Source of the DNA: Deltaproteobacteria bacterium
GTDB lineage: Bacteria > Desulfobacterota > DSM-4660 > Desulfatiglandales > B25-G16
Assembly (NCBI GenBank): GCA_020355145.1
Contig: CP070660.1
Span: forward strand, 1,171,671 to 1,185,059
Reading direction: 5' to 3'
Length of the DNA: 13,389 nucleotides
A program made the position numbers and the translations under genes. The number at the start of each line of letters is the position of its first letter. Within the stretch, counting starts at the first letter, position 1. The notes under the pieces are model-generated. The model searched no databases. It was not told the origin of the DNA and saw only the letters and a list, made by a program, of their open reading frames with translations. Below are positions 12,883-13,389 of this stretch, in pieces.

Positions 12883-13389
12883 TTATTTTTTATCTAAGAT
12901 TTTCCTTATTCTTTCAGATAACTGTCTCGTATTGAATGGCTTCTGCATAAAACCATCACAGCCACGCTTCAATATCTCTGTGGCTTGCCCTTCTACACTA
13001 TATCCACTTGAAAGGAGCACCTTTATATCAGGGTTGATCTCCTTGATTCTGTCATAGGTTTCTCCACCACCCATCCCTGGCATAATCATGTCCAGGATGA
13101 CCATATCAATCTTCTCTTTATTCTTTTCATAGATCTCTATGGCTTCTTTCCCGCTCCTGGCCACTAAGACCGTGTAGCCCAATGCCTTGATAATCTCCTG
13201 ACCAACATCAATAATCGTATCCTCATCATCTATAAGAAGAACAGTCTCTTTTCCCCTCGATACCTCATGGGTTAGCTCTTTTTCTTCTGTTATCTCCTTC
13301 CTTGAGGCTGGCAGGTAAATAGTAAAGGTGGTTCCTTTGCCCTTTTCACTGGAGACATTGATAATGCCACCATGGTTTTTGATGATGCC
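12883..13389 (-). CDS. Hybrid sensor histidine kinase paralogue, C-terminal part (5' end off the right edge)
   Basis: The frame is open from the window edge to the stop at 12883, 168 codons. It begins inside the ATPase domain (GIIKNHGGIINVSSEKGKG), passes through the linker (KEITEEKELTHEVSRGKE) and ends with a receiver. The receiver has Asp pair DDED, acceptor Asp in VILDMIMPGM, LLSSGYS and Lys in MQKPF. It aligns without gaps to the C-terminus of the complete kinase at 10294-12327, at a constant offset of 2589 bases. Over 13202-13389 there are only 5 differences in 188 bases. The receiver is about 73% identical in protein (72 of 99). It is therefore a tandem duplicate. Its sensor domains lie outside the window. 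No start codon is proposed. Confidence 0.92.
   Translation of the reverse strand, partial: GIIKNHGGIINVSSEKGKGTTFTIYLPASRKEITEEKELTHEVSRGKETVLLIDDEDTIIDVGQEIIKALGYTVLVARSGKEAIEIYEKNKEKIDMVILDMIMPGMGGGETYDRIKEINPDIKVLLSSGYSVEGQATEILKRGCDGFMQKPFNTRQLSERIRKILDKK

Overview
This window looks like a chromosome segment of an anaerobic, Gram-negative bacterium, most likely in the Desulfobacterota (former Deltaproteobacteria). The taxon is an inference from gene content: a periplasmic octaheme cytochrome with a NapC-type quinol dehydrogenase, TonB, a lipoprotein, a COG2122 (UPF0280) protein, and PAS/hybrid histidine kinases that open with the 'YEELEQRVRELEKE' coiled coil. Nearly all genes are on the minus strand.

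Region 1 (1-1367) holds small or damaged genes. They are the 5' end of a lipoprotein gene leaving the left edge, a small Cys/Met-rich protein, a divergent SHOCT-domain gene with an amber codon where the family has a conserved Tyr, and an ECF sigma factor reduced to its first ~50 codons. A ~460-base stretch without genes follows.

Region 2 (1368-3553) is the functional highlight. A tetraheme NapC/NrfH-like membrane cytochrome is followed by an octaheme hydroxylamine oxidoreductase-family (HAO) protein. The first would pass electrons from the quinone pool to the second in the periplasm. The short C-terminal loop of the HAO-like protein suggests a reductive enzyme, acting on nitrite or hydroxylamine, rather than an ammonia-oxidiser type HAO.

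Region 3 (3862-9610) is a run of minus-strand housekeeping genes. In transcription order they are a PaaI-type thioesterase, an alpha/beta hydrolase, a short Ppx/GppA phosphatase, IMP dehydrogenase (guaB), a UPF0280 protein, then, after a repeat-rich spacer, an HD-domain nucleotidase-like protein and TonB. Overlaps ppx/guaB (8 bases) and HD/tonB (50 bases) suggest translational coupling.

Region 4 (9611-10293) contains a palindromic divergent intergenic region and a small zinc-ribbon protein on the plus strand. Region 5 (10294-13389) holds two tandem, colinear hybrid histidine kinase paralogues; the second is cut by the right edge. Between them lie a degenerate ABC-transporter substrate-binding-protein pseudogene and a ~115-base MITE-like element with 15-base terminal inverted repeats. 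The paralogues are 97% identical in DNA over the kinase end and linker, but only about 73% identical in protein over the receiver domain.

No tRNA, rRNA, CRISPR array or intact transposase was seen. All homology calls rest on reading motifs from memory, without database searches.
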